Shown here: piece by piece, positions 14,646 to 26,664 of the stretch | Numbering within the stretch: position 1 is the first letter of the stretch | Layout: every line of letters starts with the position of its first letter | From: Chamaecrista fasciculata | Taxonomy: Eukaryota; Streptophyta; Magnoliopsida; Fabales; Fabaceae | Direction of reading: 5' to 3' | Assembly (NCBI GenBank): GCA_003254925.1 | Contig: QANZ01016666.1 | Location: 46,502 to 110,501 of the forward strand | DNA length: 64,000 bases | Notes under the pieces: model-generated | The model's input: the letters and a program-made list of their open reading frames with translations, nothing else | The model's database searches: none | What the model was told of the DNA's origin: nothing | Program-made: the position numbers and the translations under genes

Positions 14646-16411
14646 GTATGTAAAATAAATTAGAAACTAAATTGTTAACTTAGTAAAGAAAGAGAGACCA
14701 AATAGTAAATTTTCTCTTATTTTTAATTTCATAAACTATAGTTTTAAAATGTAGACGACCAGAAAGGGGTGAAACCATATAATATAAGATATAGGGCAAA
14801 ACTTACATATTGTTCTTTATATATTTGCCCTCCGGTTCTCCAGTTAAATTTTGCCATGTGTCTTACTTTTCACAAAAACAAACTTCTGTTTAACTCCGTT
14901 ATGTAGGTGTAACCCAATTTTATCTCTCTTCATTAAAGACACACCTCTTTCTTCACTCTTCCTGCGTCAGTCTCTTAACCAAAAGATCTAGAAGATAAAT
15001 CCAAATTTGAAGGCTGATGCACTCTCTTTCTTCCTTCCTCTTCAAATTATTCTCTCTCTCTTCTTTTAATATTTTTATATATTGTTATTTCAATATTTTC
15101 TCTCTCACTCTCACATGCTCTGATTTTAGTATTTTACTAATCTTCCTATGCACTACCATTAATATTTCAATTCTAAACAATTAAACCAGATGAAAGCGTT
15201 TGAATTAGTTTGAAAGAAGCCTTCTAAATATATATATATATAATGTTCATCAATTCATGAAATAAAATGCGGAGGTAGCTACATCATCATGATTATCATG
15301 TCGACGTCGTTGATGGTAAAGACTTTTACAACTACTCAATGATCCAGTTTCAATAGACATCTTCAAATTCTCTTCACGTTGAAAAGTAAAGAATGAAGAG
15401 TGAAGAAAGAGAAGAGAAATGTTCAGCAATGAAAAACAAATTGAAGATGGAAGGACGATATAAGGAAGGAAGATGAACTTTTTTTTCAATGTCCAGTAAT
15501 GTATTGGAAAGAGAGAGATAAAAGTGGGTTTAAAAAAAAAAAGAAAAAAAATGGGTATAGTGGTACTAAACGGTGTTAATGCAAGTTTGGTGAGATGGCA
15601 AGAAATCTCATGTGTCAGTTTTTAATAGAAAAATCTGAGAGCAAATATGTAAGGAACCGTATGTAAGTTTTATCCGGTAACAAAATATAAGAATTCTTTA
15701 CAATCAACTACAGAGTTTATTAGATTTTCATGCTCAAATTTGTTGTGGCAAAAATATATGCACTTAAACTGAACACATTCAGGGAGAGCCCGATATTGGA
15801 CTCAATTGATGAATCTTTCAAAGTTAATGCTTGTGCCACATCTTTTGCTCTATACTTTGACTTGGAGAGGCCTGATATAACATACAAAACTGGAGTGCTT
15901 ATACTGTGGAGTAAATTGCGTTAACCACCCTTGAGATTGGAATAAATTATAATTGATACTCTTATTATTTTAAAAAATTACAGTTAGGTCCCCTTTAATT
16001 CACTTTCTGTCATTTATTAAACCAAATAAATAGGGGAGCTTTTAAAAAGTGCGTATGACCTATGAATGAAACAACGCACCTCAGTTTGGAAAAATTTTAT
16101 GATATATGGGAGTCAATTTTTTTTCTTCGTTATCTTGTTGAATATGCGACTTGTGAGAGAATAATTTATTCATGTTTTGAGAATTTGAGTAATTGTCTAA
16201 AATTGAGTTGATAGACTCAAAGCTTGGAATCAGTTTGATATAATAACCAAAATACAAAATGAGGTTTAATTAGTTTGTCAGTCCGTATAATTTAGAGGAG
16301 GTGAGCTGTAGAATTGCCTTTAATTTGAAGAAAGTACAATTCTTTTCTTAAAAATATTTATTAGATATTAAATAAATTTAATTATCATTTTTATTTACTA
16401 AGTTAATTTTT

Positions 16412-16843
16412 AGGGTAAATTACACTTTGGTACCTTGTGGTTTGACCCTATTTCACTTTGGTACCCTGTGGTTTGAAACTTGACACTTTAGTACCCTGTG
16501 GTATTCTCCATTAACACTTTGGTATCATTTGGAGTTATTTTATAATTTTAACCATAATAAATTTTGCAAAAATTACATATTGACCCCAAATTTTTTTTAA
16601 AGTTTTCATTTTAGTCCCTAGATAATATGTATCCAGGGACTTATTTGTAATTTTTTGAAAATTTTTTGGGGTCAACATGTAATTTTTGCAAAATTTGTTA
16701 TGGTTAAAATTACAAAATAGCTCCAAAGGGTACTAAAGTGTTAATGGAGAATACCACAGGGTACCAAAGTGTCAGGTTTCAAACCACAGGGTACCAAAGT
16801 GAAATAGGGTCAAACCACAGGGTATAAAAGTGTAATTTACCCT
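16412..16843. mobile_element. Fold-back MITE with ~200-bp inverted repeats
   Basis: The left arm starts AGGGTAAATTACACTTTGGT and the right arm ends with its complement. The arms pair for roughly 200 bp each around a short centre. The flanks carry AATTTTT directly repeated at 16405-16411 and 16844-16850, a likely 7-bp target duplication. The element sits about 150 bp upstream of the ribosomal protein L7 leader. Mutator-like origin is inferred from the long inverted repeats. Confidence 0.8.
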
Positions 16844-17041
16844 AATTTTTATGAGACAGATTTTTTTTATTTAATAATAAAAATTTTTTGTTTGCCAAAA
16901 AAAAATAAAAATAAAAATTTTAATTACAAATAAAATAAAAATATATAAATTTAATTAAAAATTGATATAAATAAAAAAGATTAACAGAAACACTTTCTCT
17001 CTCTCTCGCTCTCTCTGTTTATCGTCGCCGCATAGTGCAAG

Positions 17042-17145
17042 GTAGGGTTCCGACTTCGGCTTCTTTAGTCTCTGCAATCCATAATTTCTGGTGCTATGAT
17101 TCTTTGGTTTAGTTTAGTGTCGTTTTGATGATATTTTTTGTGCAG
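17042..17145 (+). other. Leader intron of the ribosomal protein L7 gene
   Basis: A donor (CAAG then GTAGGG) and an acceptor (TTTGTGCAG) lie in the untranslated leader, six bases before the ATG. The leader exon is CT-rich (about 16990-17041), as is usual for plant ribosomal protein genes. Confidence 0.7.
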
Positions 17146-17150
17146 AAACC

Positions 17151-19407
17151 ATGGCGGAAGAGGAACCCAAGCCTTTGAATTATATCCCCGAGATTATATT
17201 GAAGAAAAGGAAAAGCAGTGAGGCATTTGCGTTGAGGAAGAAGGAGCAGCTTGAGCAGAAGAAGTTTCAGTCCAAGAAGACCAACGACTATATAAAAAAA
17301 CCCGAGGATTTCGTCTTGGAGTATCGCAGTAAGGTAACTCTCTCTCTCTCTCTCTCTCTGCCTCTATATATCTATTTAACTTTTTAAGTCTTTTCCACTT
17401 ATCATAGTGTGTTGATAACTAATCACTTTAGCTTTCTGTTTCTCTATATATATATATATATATTATATTTGTGTTTGCTCTTGCTACTCCATTTCTTTTC
17501 TGTGTTCGTGGGAAGGAAATACTTCTTGATTCTTTGGCGTGTTTAATTTTTCAATGATTTTCTACCTTCGAATGTCATCTTTAGAATGGTGCTGTTCGGC
17601 TAATGAAAAAAGGAAAACAAAAAAGAAGGGCTTTTGATTCCTTCTAATGATATTTTCTAATGATTGGATTATATATATAATGTTGCTTATGGTTTTACAC
17701 GTGAGTTTCAATTTACAATAAGAACTGCTTTATGGATCTTATTCATAGTCTGCAGTTACCAACATATTTACTTGCCTATGCTATCACATGCATTTGGTGA
17801 GTAAGTTTTATGATTATTTTCATCATTATCTATGGTTCTTTATGTAGGAGCTAGACCTTATAAAAATGAAACATCGGATCAAGAGGAAACGACCGGCACA
17901 GCTTATTCCGGATTCAAAGTTATTAATTGTCATTCGAATTCAAGGGTATGTTAGTGACGCTATGAGAATCTGATGATTATGAATTCATGATCATTCTTGG
18001 TGTAGTATGTCGCTGGTTTAAAGTTTAATCTATGTCTTACCATTGAAAAGCTCATGCATAGAGAAGTTGTTTATGTGTAATCTCTCGTTATTTGTCAATG
18101 ATCTTGACTATCGTTTACCATTGAAAAATTCTTGTATATGTAATAGTGTCTTGTCTCTCATTCTTTTTTCTTTCTTTCTTGCTTTAGAAAGAATGACATG
18201 CATCCAAAAACTCGAAAGGTCTTATACAGCTTGAGATTGACAAAAATATTCAGTGCTGTCTTTGTGAAAGCAACTGAGGGAATAATGGAGAAGCTTCAAA
18301 GGGTGGAACCATATGTTACCTATGGGTAAGAGATTTTCTTGATTTTATTTACGGCAGGGGAAGCTCTGTAAAAATTTCCTATATTTGCAAGTTATTTAGT
18401 GAGTTGATATAGGATGACATGAAAATTATGGTTGGTGTTGGCAAAGATACTTGTGACATTTGATATTCATGTTTTGAGATTTTGGGAAAGTGGCGGTTGA
18501 GCTTACATAAAATTGCTTGTCATTGATATTGATGATTTTAGGGATGCTCTTGCTGATTTACTCAGTGGCTACTGGTTATCTATGTATTCAATTACCCATA
18601 TAGGGAAGCATAATATGTGATCTTCCTATATTTTCCTGCAATGTTACCAGTAGCTGCCTATCCCAATTCAAAATCCCTGTCCCAACTCTTATCAATTTTG
18701 GGAAGTTTAAGCTCCTTCTACTCAAGCCATTCCATTCCTTTCCATTCCATTCGATTAATGACCATTCCTTTCCATCTTCAATTAGACTCCCAAACATAGC
18801 CTTAAGGCTTTCTGTTCACGACTTTCAGAATTTGGGACTTGTCATGAACAGGGTATTCAAATTTTTTGAACTTTGAAATTTATAGTAGATGTCTGCTACC
18901 TATGTACCAATGTTGCTATTTGTTTGCGCCATCTATTTCTCTGTGTATTGCTTCTTCAATGTTGCTATTTATTCATAATCTTATGGATATTTGCTTGTTT
19001 TGAAGATATCTTAATCTTAAAAGCATAAAGGAGCTTATCTATAAGAAGGGACATGCAAAAATAGACAATCGGAAAGTACCCTTGACAGACAACAACATTA
19101 TTGAACAGGTAACAAGGCTTTGCTGATTCCTAGGCTTGTTTCTTTGTAATACCCTAATAATTGTTATAATTTTCCACAATTTGTCTCGCAGGAGCTAGGG
19201 AAGTTTGGTATTGTATGCTTAGAAGACATGGTCCATGAGATTGTTAATGGTGGTCCACACTTCAAAGAAGTTGCCAAATTTTTATGGCCCTTTGAACTAA
19301 ACAAACCAGCAGAAGCCTTGCGAGGATCAAAAACCTTGTACAAGGATGGTGGAGATGCAGGGAACCGAGAGGATCTGATCAATGAATTGATCAACAAAAT
19401 GAATTAA
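17151..19407 (+). CDS. RPL7A: 60S ribosomal protein L7 (uL30), L7-1 type
   Basis: Five coding exons: 17151-17333, 17848-17945, 18188-18325, 19006-19108 and 19192-19407. Phases fit and give 245 residues, the family length. The N-terminus (MAEEEPKPLNYIPEIILKK) is lysine-rich. The core shows RIQGKNDMHPKTRK, PYVTYGYLN, VPLTDNNIIEQ and the C-terminal GGDAGNREDLIN signature. The N-terminus is that of the divergent plant L7-1 paralogue rather than the common L7-2/3/4 type. The product belongs to the large cytosolic ribosomal subunit. The ATG context AACCATGGCG is strong and directly follows a leader intron. A 432-bp fold-back MITE lies just upstream of the promoter. Confidence 0.95.
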
Positions 19408-20206
19408 CTTATGTTGTACTAATGAGAGAAATTTGAATTTTGTTTAACTTGCCCTTAAATTTTGTCCTGGATGGAAGCATCTGTTTCTAGGATATTGCTT
19501 TAGTAATAGACATACTGAATATCCACCGTCACCATTAGTTGCTTAGGTGCACGTCTATCATCGCAAATAGAATTTATTAGTTGTTTAGGTGCACGTCTAT
19601 CATCGCACTCTTGTAATGATACTCCAAATAGAATTATTTTAGTACATTGGTCTCCATATCAAGAATTGTTAAGAATATATTGTGTATTCAAAATGAGTTG
19701 AGAGTAGTGAACTAAGCTTATTGCTTAGGTTAAAATTAAATTGAAGCAAAATTCATCAATACCGCATATTAGAATAGGTCGGGGACTTGAGTGATCTCAA
19801 TAATTTAATAGTCCAATTCGATGTGAATAAATGATGACGTTATTTTTCCGTTAATTTTATTATTATACCTATATTTCATATGGCGTAACATAATCTATGC
19901 CCTTCATGGTTATAGCACATTCACTTTAAAAGTCACGCAGATTATTATAGAAAAACCGCCCTTTTTTTTCAGACTACAAGAAGTAAGTAAATTCATGAGT
20001 AAATCATCCACCATTAGATAATATGATGTTCTCTAGTTGAGATTCTCAAGCTCAGTTCAAGCTGGATGCCTTTTCTTTTCCCACCTATATTGGGAAAGTC
20101 CTATTCAGGTCCCTAGATCACCCTGGTCGTGCATCTTTCAGGGTAGACTGTAGAGGAAACGTGTCTTTCATGAACAATAAAGAAACACTACCAGAAGCCA
20201 GAAGCA
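19408..20206. other. Spacer between convergent L7 and POP4 genes
   Basis: This stretch contains the two 3' untranslated regions and the 42-bp tandem repeat. No other gene is visible. Confidence 0.5.
19534..19607. repeat. Tandem repeat, two copies, 42-bp period
   Basis: ATTAGTTG(C/T)TTAGGTG followed by CACGTCTATCATCGCA occurs at 19534 and again at 19576. It lies in the 3' untranslated region or flank of the L7 gene. Confidence 0.85.
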
Positions 20207-22917
20207 TCATAATCTCAGCTTTCTTGAACAGAGTTTGTCACCATGCACTGTGACTTTCCAGCAATCAACGTGGAATACAAATACAGAAATTTTTTTGGGA
20301 ACGACTGCAAGTTACCAAACAGAAACAAAAGGTAAATGTTTGAACTTGAGTATAAGTAGCAGGCTAAGTATTTCCAAATTGCTCATTCAGTCATTCTTAT
20401 GCTGTACAGTTGTTCCATGGCATAAATATGGTACAACTTCAGCTTATTTGGCATTCTTATATAGTGTAACTTATTTGGCTAAGTATTTCCAAATTGCTCA
20501 TTCAGTCATTCTTATGCTGTACAGTTGTTCCATGGCATAAATATGCTTCAGCTTATTTGGCATTCTTATATAGTGTAACTGAATAAAGAAGAAAGATAAA
20601 CTAAAACTATTCTAACAAGCTGATAAAAGCATGCATACATTAAGGCAAGACGGGGCAAAAAAAAAAATACTGAAAGAGTAGTTTATATGACTAGACTATA
20701 GCTTCTATTTCAAACCAATGGAAAGGATCAAAGGAATACCTTGAAATTTGTCATCTTCGGTAATTATACCAAATGTTTCTGCAGTTTCACGAATCACAAT
20801 GCCACAAACTCCAGCAAGAGAAGTTACTTTACACCCCACAACTGCAAAACATGGATGGAAGCACTAAAGTCAAGTGATATTCACAGTTTTAGGGGAAGGG
20901 TCTAATATACATCTTTAAATTTTTTGATCAGTTTTAAAAGTCCGTCACTTTTACTAAACTATAAAGAATGAATAAGTTGATCCATCAGGAAAAAGGTAAG
21001 TGTTGAAATTGAGAAGGTTAAAACGTTTCAGATAAACAAGATCATATGCTGTAGCATTTTTGAGAGATATGTAAAATTATAATCACACAATCAAAATTTG
21101 TAAACCAATGGAAACAAGGCACCGCAGAATCAAAGTGTTCTCAAACCTAGAACATTAGCACCATGTAGATCTGCATCCAGGAGACACTGCGCCAGTTGAT
21201 TTTTCCTGGAAAATTGACCATATTCATGGTTATAATTTATTAGAACCAACAGAACTATAGATGGTAATTGTTAAGAATTATCTGAAGTCAGTTAACAATG
21301 TCAATGAAGAAGCAAAGTAAGTACCCAGCAGATTTAACAAGTTGTGTGGCATAACCCTTCCACATTTCATGCATTGGGCTGAAAGTATTGTACCTGTAAT
21401 TCAAGTGGATGATTATTAGGGAACAAAAATAATTTGGAGGAAAAAAGTTCCCAAACAGATAGTAAGTTGCAGAAAAGATTATTTATACTTAGATGGAAAC
21501 TAAGAATAACCAAAAAAGAAAAAATAAGAGAACGACTGAACGACTCTGCAAAACACCATGGACACACTACAACATTCCATAATTACAGAGCATTTGAAAG
21601 AATCAAGAGTTGGCGAAATGTATAGTTTAGAAACAATAAACTTACTTATGGAGCTCTTGAGGAAGATCCAATGTTCCATGCTTTTTATGCTGTTTCATAG
21701 ACATGTGTTTCTTTGATCGTTTTGAATGAATGCGCAGAGCCCTGACCTGAGAACCAGAAGATGCCCCACATCCTTGTACGTAGTTATCAAGAAGGATCCA
21801 GTTATCAATTTTCATGCTTCTTGATCCTTGCATGTACTTTTGGGCTGAATCTCCTTTCTGAAGAAGATCATGCAATATGCTATCAACTGAATTTCCTCTC
21901 CCAGCTGAAACCTGCATGATTTAAGTGAGAAATGGAGGGAAAAAAATAATCTTTGGATTATAAAGACAATATCATTTCAAAATTATTGTTTAGTAGTAGG
22001 AAAATATAGGATCATTTTTGTTTATAAAATGGAATATATATCATCTTTGAAATATGACTTGGAATAACCTCATTTTATTTAGGGTTCCTTCAATTGCAAT
22101 TTGTCAAATTTCTAAGAGGTTTAAAAGTAACTTATGAGATGTATGATTAAGTTTTCCTTTCTATGAAGAGTTATTTTTTGTTGAAACAAAAATGCTCGAC
22201 TTCTGTGCAGTTCTCACTTCTCAGCCTCAACATGCCGATTCCAACTTCCAAGCAAATAAAATACCTTTTCTTTAGTAGCTATCAAATTTTCATGTACAGT
22301 CTGAGAGAGCTGTGCATATGTTGGACCACCTTCTTCAATGTCTGCACATAACAATTAGTATCATTTTGTCTATAGAAATTGGAAAATAATATATATCTTA
22401 AGTACAAAAGGGTAACACTACACAGGCTATCTAGTACCTTGTAAAGCAGCATGGCCAGAGAAAGAGAAATTCCCTAAAATCACAAGATAAAGAGAATCAG
22501 CTAAATCCTAAATGTCAGAAAAAGAAAAGAGGGAAGTTTAACCAAATGTCAGTGCTCAACTAGAAACAAATTAAGGTTGATGTTAAATAGTAAAATTAAT
22601 ATGCATCAATACTCCATTCAGAATGTTTCCCAAAAAAGTTGTGAATGTAAAGATGAAAAGACGAAAACATAAATTTTGAATGTAAAATTACCTTTCTTTG
22701 AAGATGTACTTAAGGGAGGTGTATCTGATGGCCCACCTAAATGCAATGATGAATCAGTAGAGGTATAGCTTGCAGTAAGACGCTGTTTCCCATCTTCGTT
22801 TATACTCTTTTTGCCTTTTTTATGCTGTGTGTTCAGCTCAACAGCCATTCTTCTCTCCAATGCCTCCAATGTGCGTTTCCTAGAATCTTGAGTGACTGAC
22901 TCTGCGGCCATTGACAT
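20207..22917 (-). CDS. POP4: Ribonuclease P/MRP protein subunit p29 (POP4)
   Basis: Eight coding exons on the minus strand: 22692-22917, 22438-22473, 22265-22341, 21646-21911, 21325-21393, 21147-21205, 20740-20841 and 20207-20304. All splice phases fit and give 310 residues, close to plant relatives. The N-terminal half is basic (KRTLEALERRMAVEL; SKRSKKHMSMKQHKK). The C-terminal Sm-like Rof/p29 barrel includes ADLHGANV, GVCGIVIRETAETFGIITED and FHVDCWKVTVHGDKL. The product is a core protein of RNase P and RNase MRP, which cut the 5' leader of tRNA precursors and process rRNA. A second in-frame ATG lies two codons in. The last intron carries a 115-bp tandem duplication. Confidence 0.93.
20362..20580. 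repeat. 115-bp tandem duplication inside the last POP4 intron
   Basis: The segment starting GGCTAAGTATTTCC at 20362 repeats at 20477 with very few differences. The second copy lacks a few bases near its end. The near identity suggests a recent slip or unequal crossover. Confidence 0.9.
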
Positions 22918-22924
22918 CTTTTTG

Positions 22925-24070
22925 CTACATGAAAATTAATAAAATCATATGAATAATGGACCAAAATATGCCTGGGCCACATATCTCAAGAAACAAAATG
23001 TGTTGACAGCCATGAAAAACACTTGATTAGACTATTAAACCCTAAGTTCAAAGTAAATGCATATATGTATACTATCAAACCTAAAGCTGAAAGCCCATTG
23101 ATACTCATGAGTTTTCCATGATGTAATCAACCACTGAACCCTCAATAACCTTCACCGTTATGATGGTATTGTCAAATAGATGCTCAAAAGCTTAGCAAAT
23201 CCATTGCATGGGCTAAACCCAAAGCTAATAAAAATGGTTTAAAATTGGCTGCCATGCCAAGGCAGGGCGTACCTGCTAGTAAGAACATAAGGAAGCTAAT
23301 ATGAATCCGACTCCTTATCCCTTTGATAAACTTGTAATAATGAGACCAATCAGGTGGCACAAGATTTTGGAAGCACTTAATTAGATTGAAAGGAAAGCGT
23401 GGCTTGTAAGCTTAGCTAAACTCACTCTAAAAGGGTGAACAAAGCAAAAAGCCTTTTTAGAGCAGTTCTGGTGGGCTGAGACACTTTCTATAAGAATAAA
23501 TTTGACGATGATAGAGATAATTTCTAAGAGATCAAATGTCTTCTTCACATTCCATCAATATGATAGCACAGATACACACACAAAGCCACATATAAAATAC
23601 TTAGTATCACCCTTGACGCACCAAAAAAGGCAGCAAATTTGATGTAAAAGGCAAAAGAGGAAAACAAAAAAATTGGTTTTAAAAACTTTTTAAAAGTATT
23701 TTAGTTAACCCAATTCAGGACCCCGAAAACTTCCAAATTCATTCTCATGTTTGAGTCATGGGTTCCATAAAAAATAAATCCCACTTAAACAGAATAAGTT
23801 CAAGGTTTAGCAATTCACAGTCCAAAATTAATCTGTCTATCTTGAATTGAAATCACAAAATGTAATTCCCTACTTAAAACAGAACATTGAAATCATTCGT
23901 AAAAGCAATTTAAAACACACGTTATTTCGTACTCATGAACACAAATCAGTAACCTCAAGCTCACATCAAACAAGAAAAAAAGGAAAACAAATTAGCTAAC
24001 AATAGAAATTCATGAGGCAGCCCCAATCACATATGGAAAAAAAAGACCCCAAATAAATCCTCTTTCTCAC
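22925..24070 (-). other. Leader intron of POP4
   Basis: Minus strand: the donor GAAAAAG then GTGAGAAAG is at about 24071, and the acceptor TTTTCATGTAG is just before 22924, seven bases upstream of the ATG. The leader exon would lie from 24071 up to about 24400. Confidence 0.6.
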
Positions 24071-24451
24071 CTTTTTCAAGCATTAATGGCAATCGAATGG
24101 GACTCGAGTGAAGGGGAATGGAAGTACGGAACAATATAAAACAAGGGAATCAGAATAACGAAAAAGCACAGCAACAATCAATCAACTTCATTCATACATG
24201 CAATGACTCAGGAAAGAGATACGAATTAAAAGCACTAAGACACATTCCCAGAACCTTACTTCTCGGTTGTGTGAAGTTCGCGAGTGTCCAGCCAAGTAGC
24301 AACGGCAAGTGGAATTTCACAGCCAAAGTCCTCCTTGGGTGACGAAAACTCAGAAGCTAGAAACAGAAGGGAATTGTAATGTATAATCAATGTATGCGTG
24401 TGGAGCTTGGGATTGAACCAAAGAGAATCTGTTAGATTTTTTTTTTTTTTT

Positions 24452-24991
24452 TTGGGTCAAAGTGTCATTTTGGTCCTAAATGTATGCCCTAATGTTCATT
24501 TTGGTCTATTATGTTTCAAAATGTTCAAATTGATCCTAAATGTTAACAAAATGATTCATTTTGGTCATAAATATTGATGAAATGTTTCATTTTAGTCCCA
24601 AACTACTGAATTTTGTCATATTTCTCTCGTCTCTCATTTCAAGTTTAAAGGACTTGTTAAGAGGAACTCGTAGCTCTGAATTCGTCGCATTGGAATTTGA
24701 AACAAGAGGGATATGATCAACTTTGCTTGTTTGACTATGAAACGAGCGATTTACTTTTAAAACTGATTTGACCTCGTTTGCTGACGACCCCAACTGAGTA
24801 GAGAATATACTCTTCGAGAACAATATGTAACTTTAAACTCGTCAGGTTTGAATTTAAAAACAAGCTATATTCAATAGTTTGTGACCAAAATGAAACATTT
24901 TGCAAACATTTAGAATCAATTTGAACATTTTAAAACATAATGGACCAAAATGGACATTAAGGTATACATTTAGAACCAAAATAACCCTTTA
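24452..24991. mobile_element. Fold-back element with ~150-bp inverted repeats
   Basis: The left arm (GGGTCAAAGTGTCATTTTGG onward) and the right arm (complement ending in AACCCTTT) pair over roughly 150 bp, with many 'ATTTTGGTCC' words. The centre (about 24600-24870) is unrelated sequence. The element lies just upstream of the POP4 leader and may overlap its promoter. Confidence 0.7.
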
Positions 24992-26640
24992 ATTTTTTTT
25001 TTATTATTCAGAACGCCAGAGAGAGGCTTTTTATTTTGGAGTGGAATTTTCAATTTTGAGTAAATATACAATTTGGTTCCTGAAAGATTATCGAATTGAT
25101 AATTTAATCCCTAAAAGATTAAAATACACAATTAGTCCTTGAAAGATTAAAGCGGTTTAGTTCCTGAAAGATCAAAATGGTATACTATTTAGTCCATAAA
25201 AATGACTAATAAGTATATTATTTCGAAACCAAAGATGACAAAACAATCCAAAATCATATGATGCTGTATAAATATACTTTCTGTTTGTTTTTTAGCATAA
25301 CAAACGAATAAAAGACATTGTGTATTTGTGTATGTCCCATTAACCTATTAGCATAATGTCGAGTTTAGGGAAAATTTATTCTGTTTTCCCGAATTATTTC
25401 AATTATCTACTTTAAATATTTGTATCCTAACGCAATTAAATGTTCATAAACACCAGCAGACATACATACCCTTCAAGGAAAATGGTACATTTATACTTTA
25501 TAGTGAAATATAGGTAAGTGATAAAAACTCAACTCTGGTGGTTTGAAAATAATTAAAAAAGAATCTACATCTACATTTTTCGTTTTAAGAGGAGAATGTA
25601 TATACTTTCAATTACATTGGGAATGTCAAACTACAAAAGATTAAGAATTCAATTGAATTCTTAATTTTTAGTATTTCCAACACACTCAAAATATATTCAA
25701 TAACTATTTCTTTGGGTTATATATCTCCTTGTCATGGCAATCTCCTTCCACATCATAGATCCCTACAACTGCAAATGGAACACCAAGGAGAAGGAAATTT
25801 TCTGAGATTGCTGCTTCAAATCAAACTGGAACTGCACCTCTTGGACAATCAAGTAGCATATGCAAATGAAGAGAGTTTTCTGAACAAGCAAATATTGGCT
25901 GAAAAGATCACTGCACCACTGAATAACAAACAAGGAAGAAAATAATCAAAAGGGCCAAAATTACAACAACAAAAGCTTTTTTTTACTAGGTGAGGTCGGC
26001 TATATAGAATAATAGATGCACGAACATGTTCTATCATTAATCAAAAGGGCCAAAACTATTTCAGAAATATCTTAATGAAGTATGTACATCTTGATTTTAA
26101 TATCAACCGGGGCAAACAGCACTCAGAAGAGGAAATCTAAGATGCAAACACAGACACAGAGAAGAAAGGGAGGATGGTGTTTTTTAAGGACAGTTTTACA
26201 CAGACCTCTATGACACGGAAATAGGAATTCATAAGAAACGTAGACAACTTTAACAACTTTTCACAGAATTTTTTTTTTTTTTTTCCATTTTTTGGAGGGG
26301 TCAATGAAATGGTGTTCCTCAACAGCCACCCCCAAGTGTTTTTTCCTTCTTTATAAAAATTTGTACCAGTTCTGAACCAGAAGTAGATGAAAAGCATGAA
26401 AATCACTTGACCAAATCAGGACCATCCAGCCAAGGTCAGTAAACACCAGAAGTATGTATAAGGCTGCTGATAATTTAAGGGCCATATTATCTGATTGGAT
26501 GTTATAAATTAAGGGCCATATTATCTGATTGGATGTTAGACTTCAACGTCAACATAGACATGATACAAACATTGGTAATAGCAAATAAAACAACCAAGGG
26601 ATAGAAACTGAGTCACTACTGTCAACAAGCAAGCAACACT
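24992..26640. other. Spacer between POP4 and RH42
   Basis: AT-rich. At 25060-25200 several degenerate 'GGTTCCTGAAAGAT' words repeat, probably another worn element. At 26472-26538 a 34-bp unit is repeated twice. No gene is supported. Confidence 0.5.
26472..26538. repeat. 34-bp tandem repeat, two copies
   Basis: AAGGGCCATATTATCTGATT followed by GGATGTTA occurs twice with a 34-base period, in the 3' flank of RH42. Confidence 0.85.
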
Positions 26641-26664
26641 ATGCTCGATCAGGATCTTACCTTT

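Larger units (their letters stand above)
14256..15110. repeat. Direct duplication of a ~310-bp segment
   Basis: Copy A (about 14256-14560) and copy B (about 14792-15110) share long near-identical stretches, for example TTGCCATGTG and CTTCCTGCGTCAGTCTC. Copy A runs into a CT repeat and an N, while copy B continues into unique sequence. Confidence 0.8.
14015..16411. other. 3' flank of the KH gene and repeat-bearing spacer
   Basis: About 200 bases of likely 3' untranslated region are followed by two direct copies of a ~310-bp segment (14256-14560 and 14792-15110). Between the copies are a CT microsatellite, an N at 14605 and a Helitron-like end. The rest is AT-rich with no gene that I can support. 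Confidence 0.5.

Noticed and set aside
15250..15489. 79-codon minus-strand frame
   Set aside because: No family resemblance and located in repeat-derived sequence.
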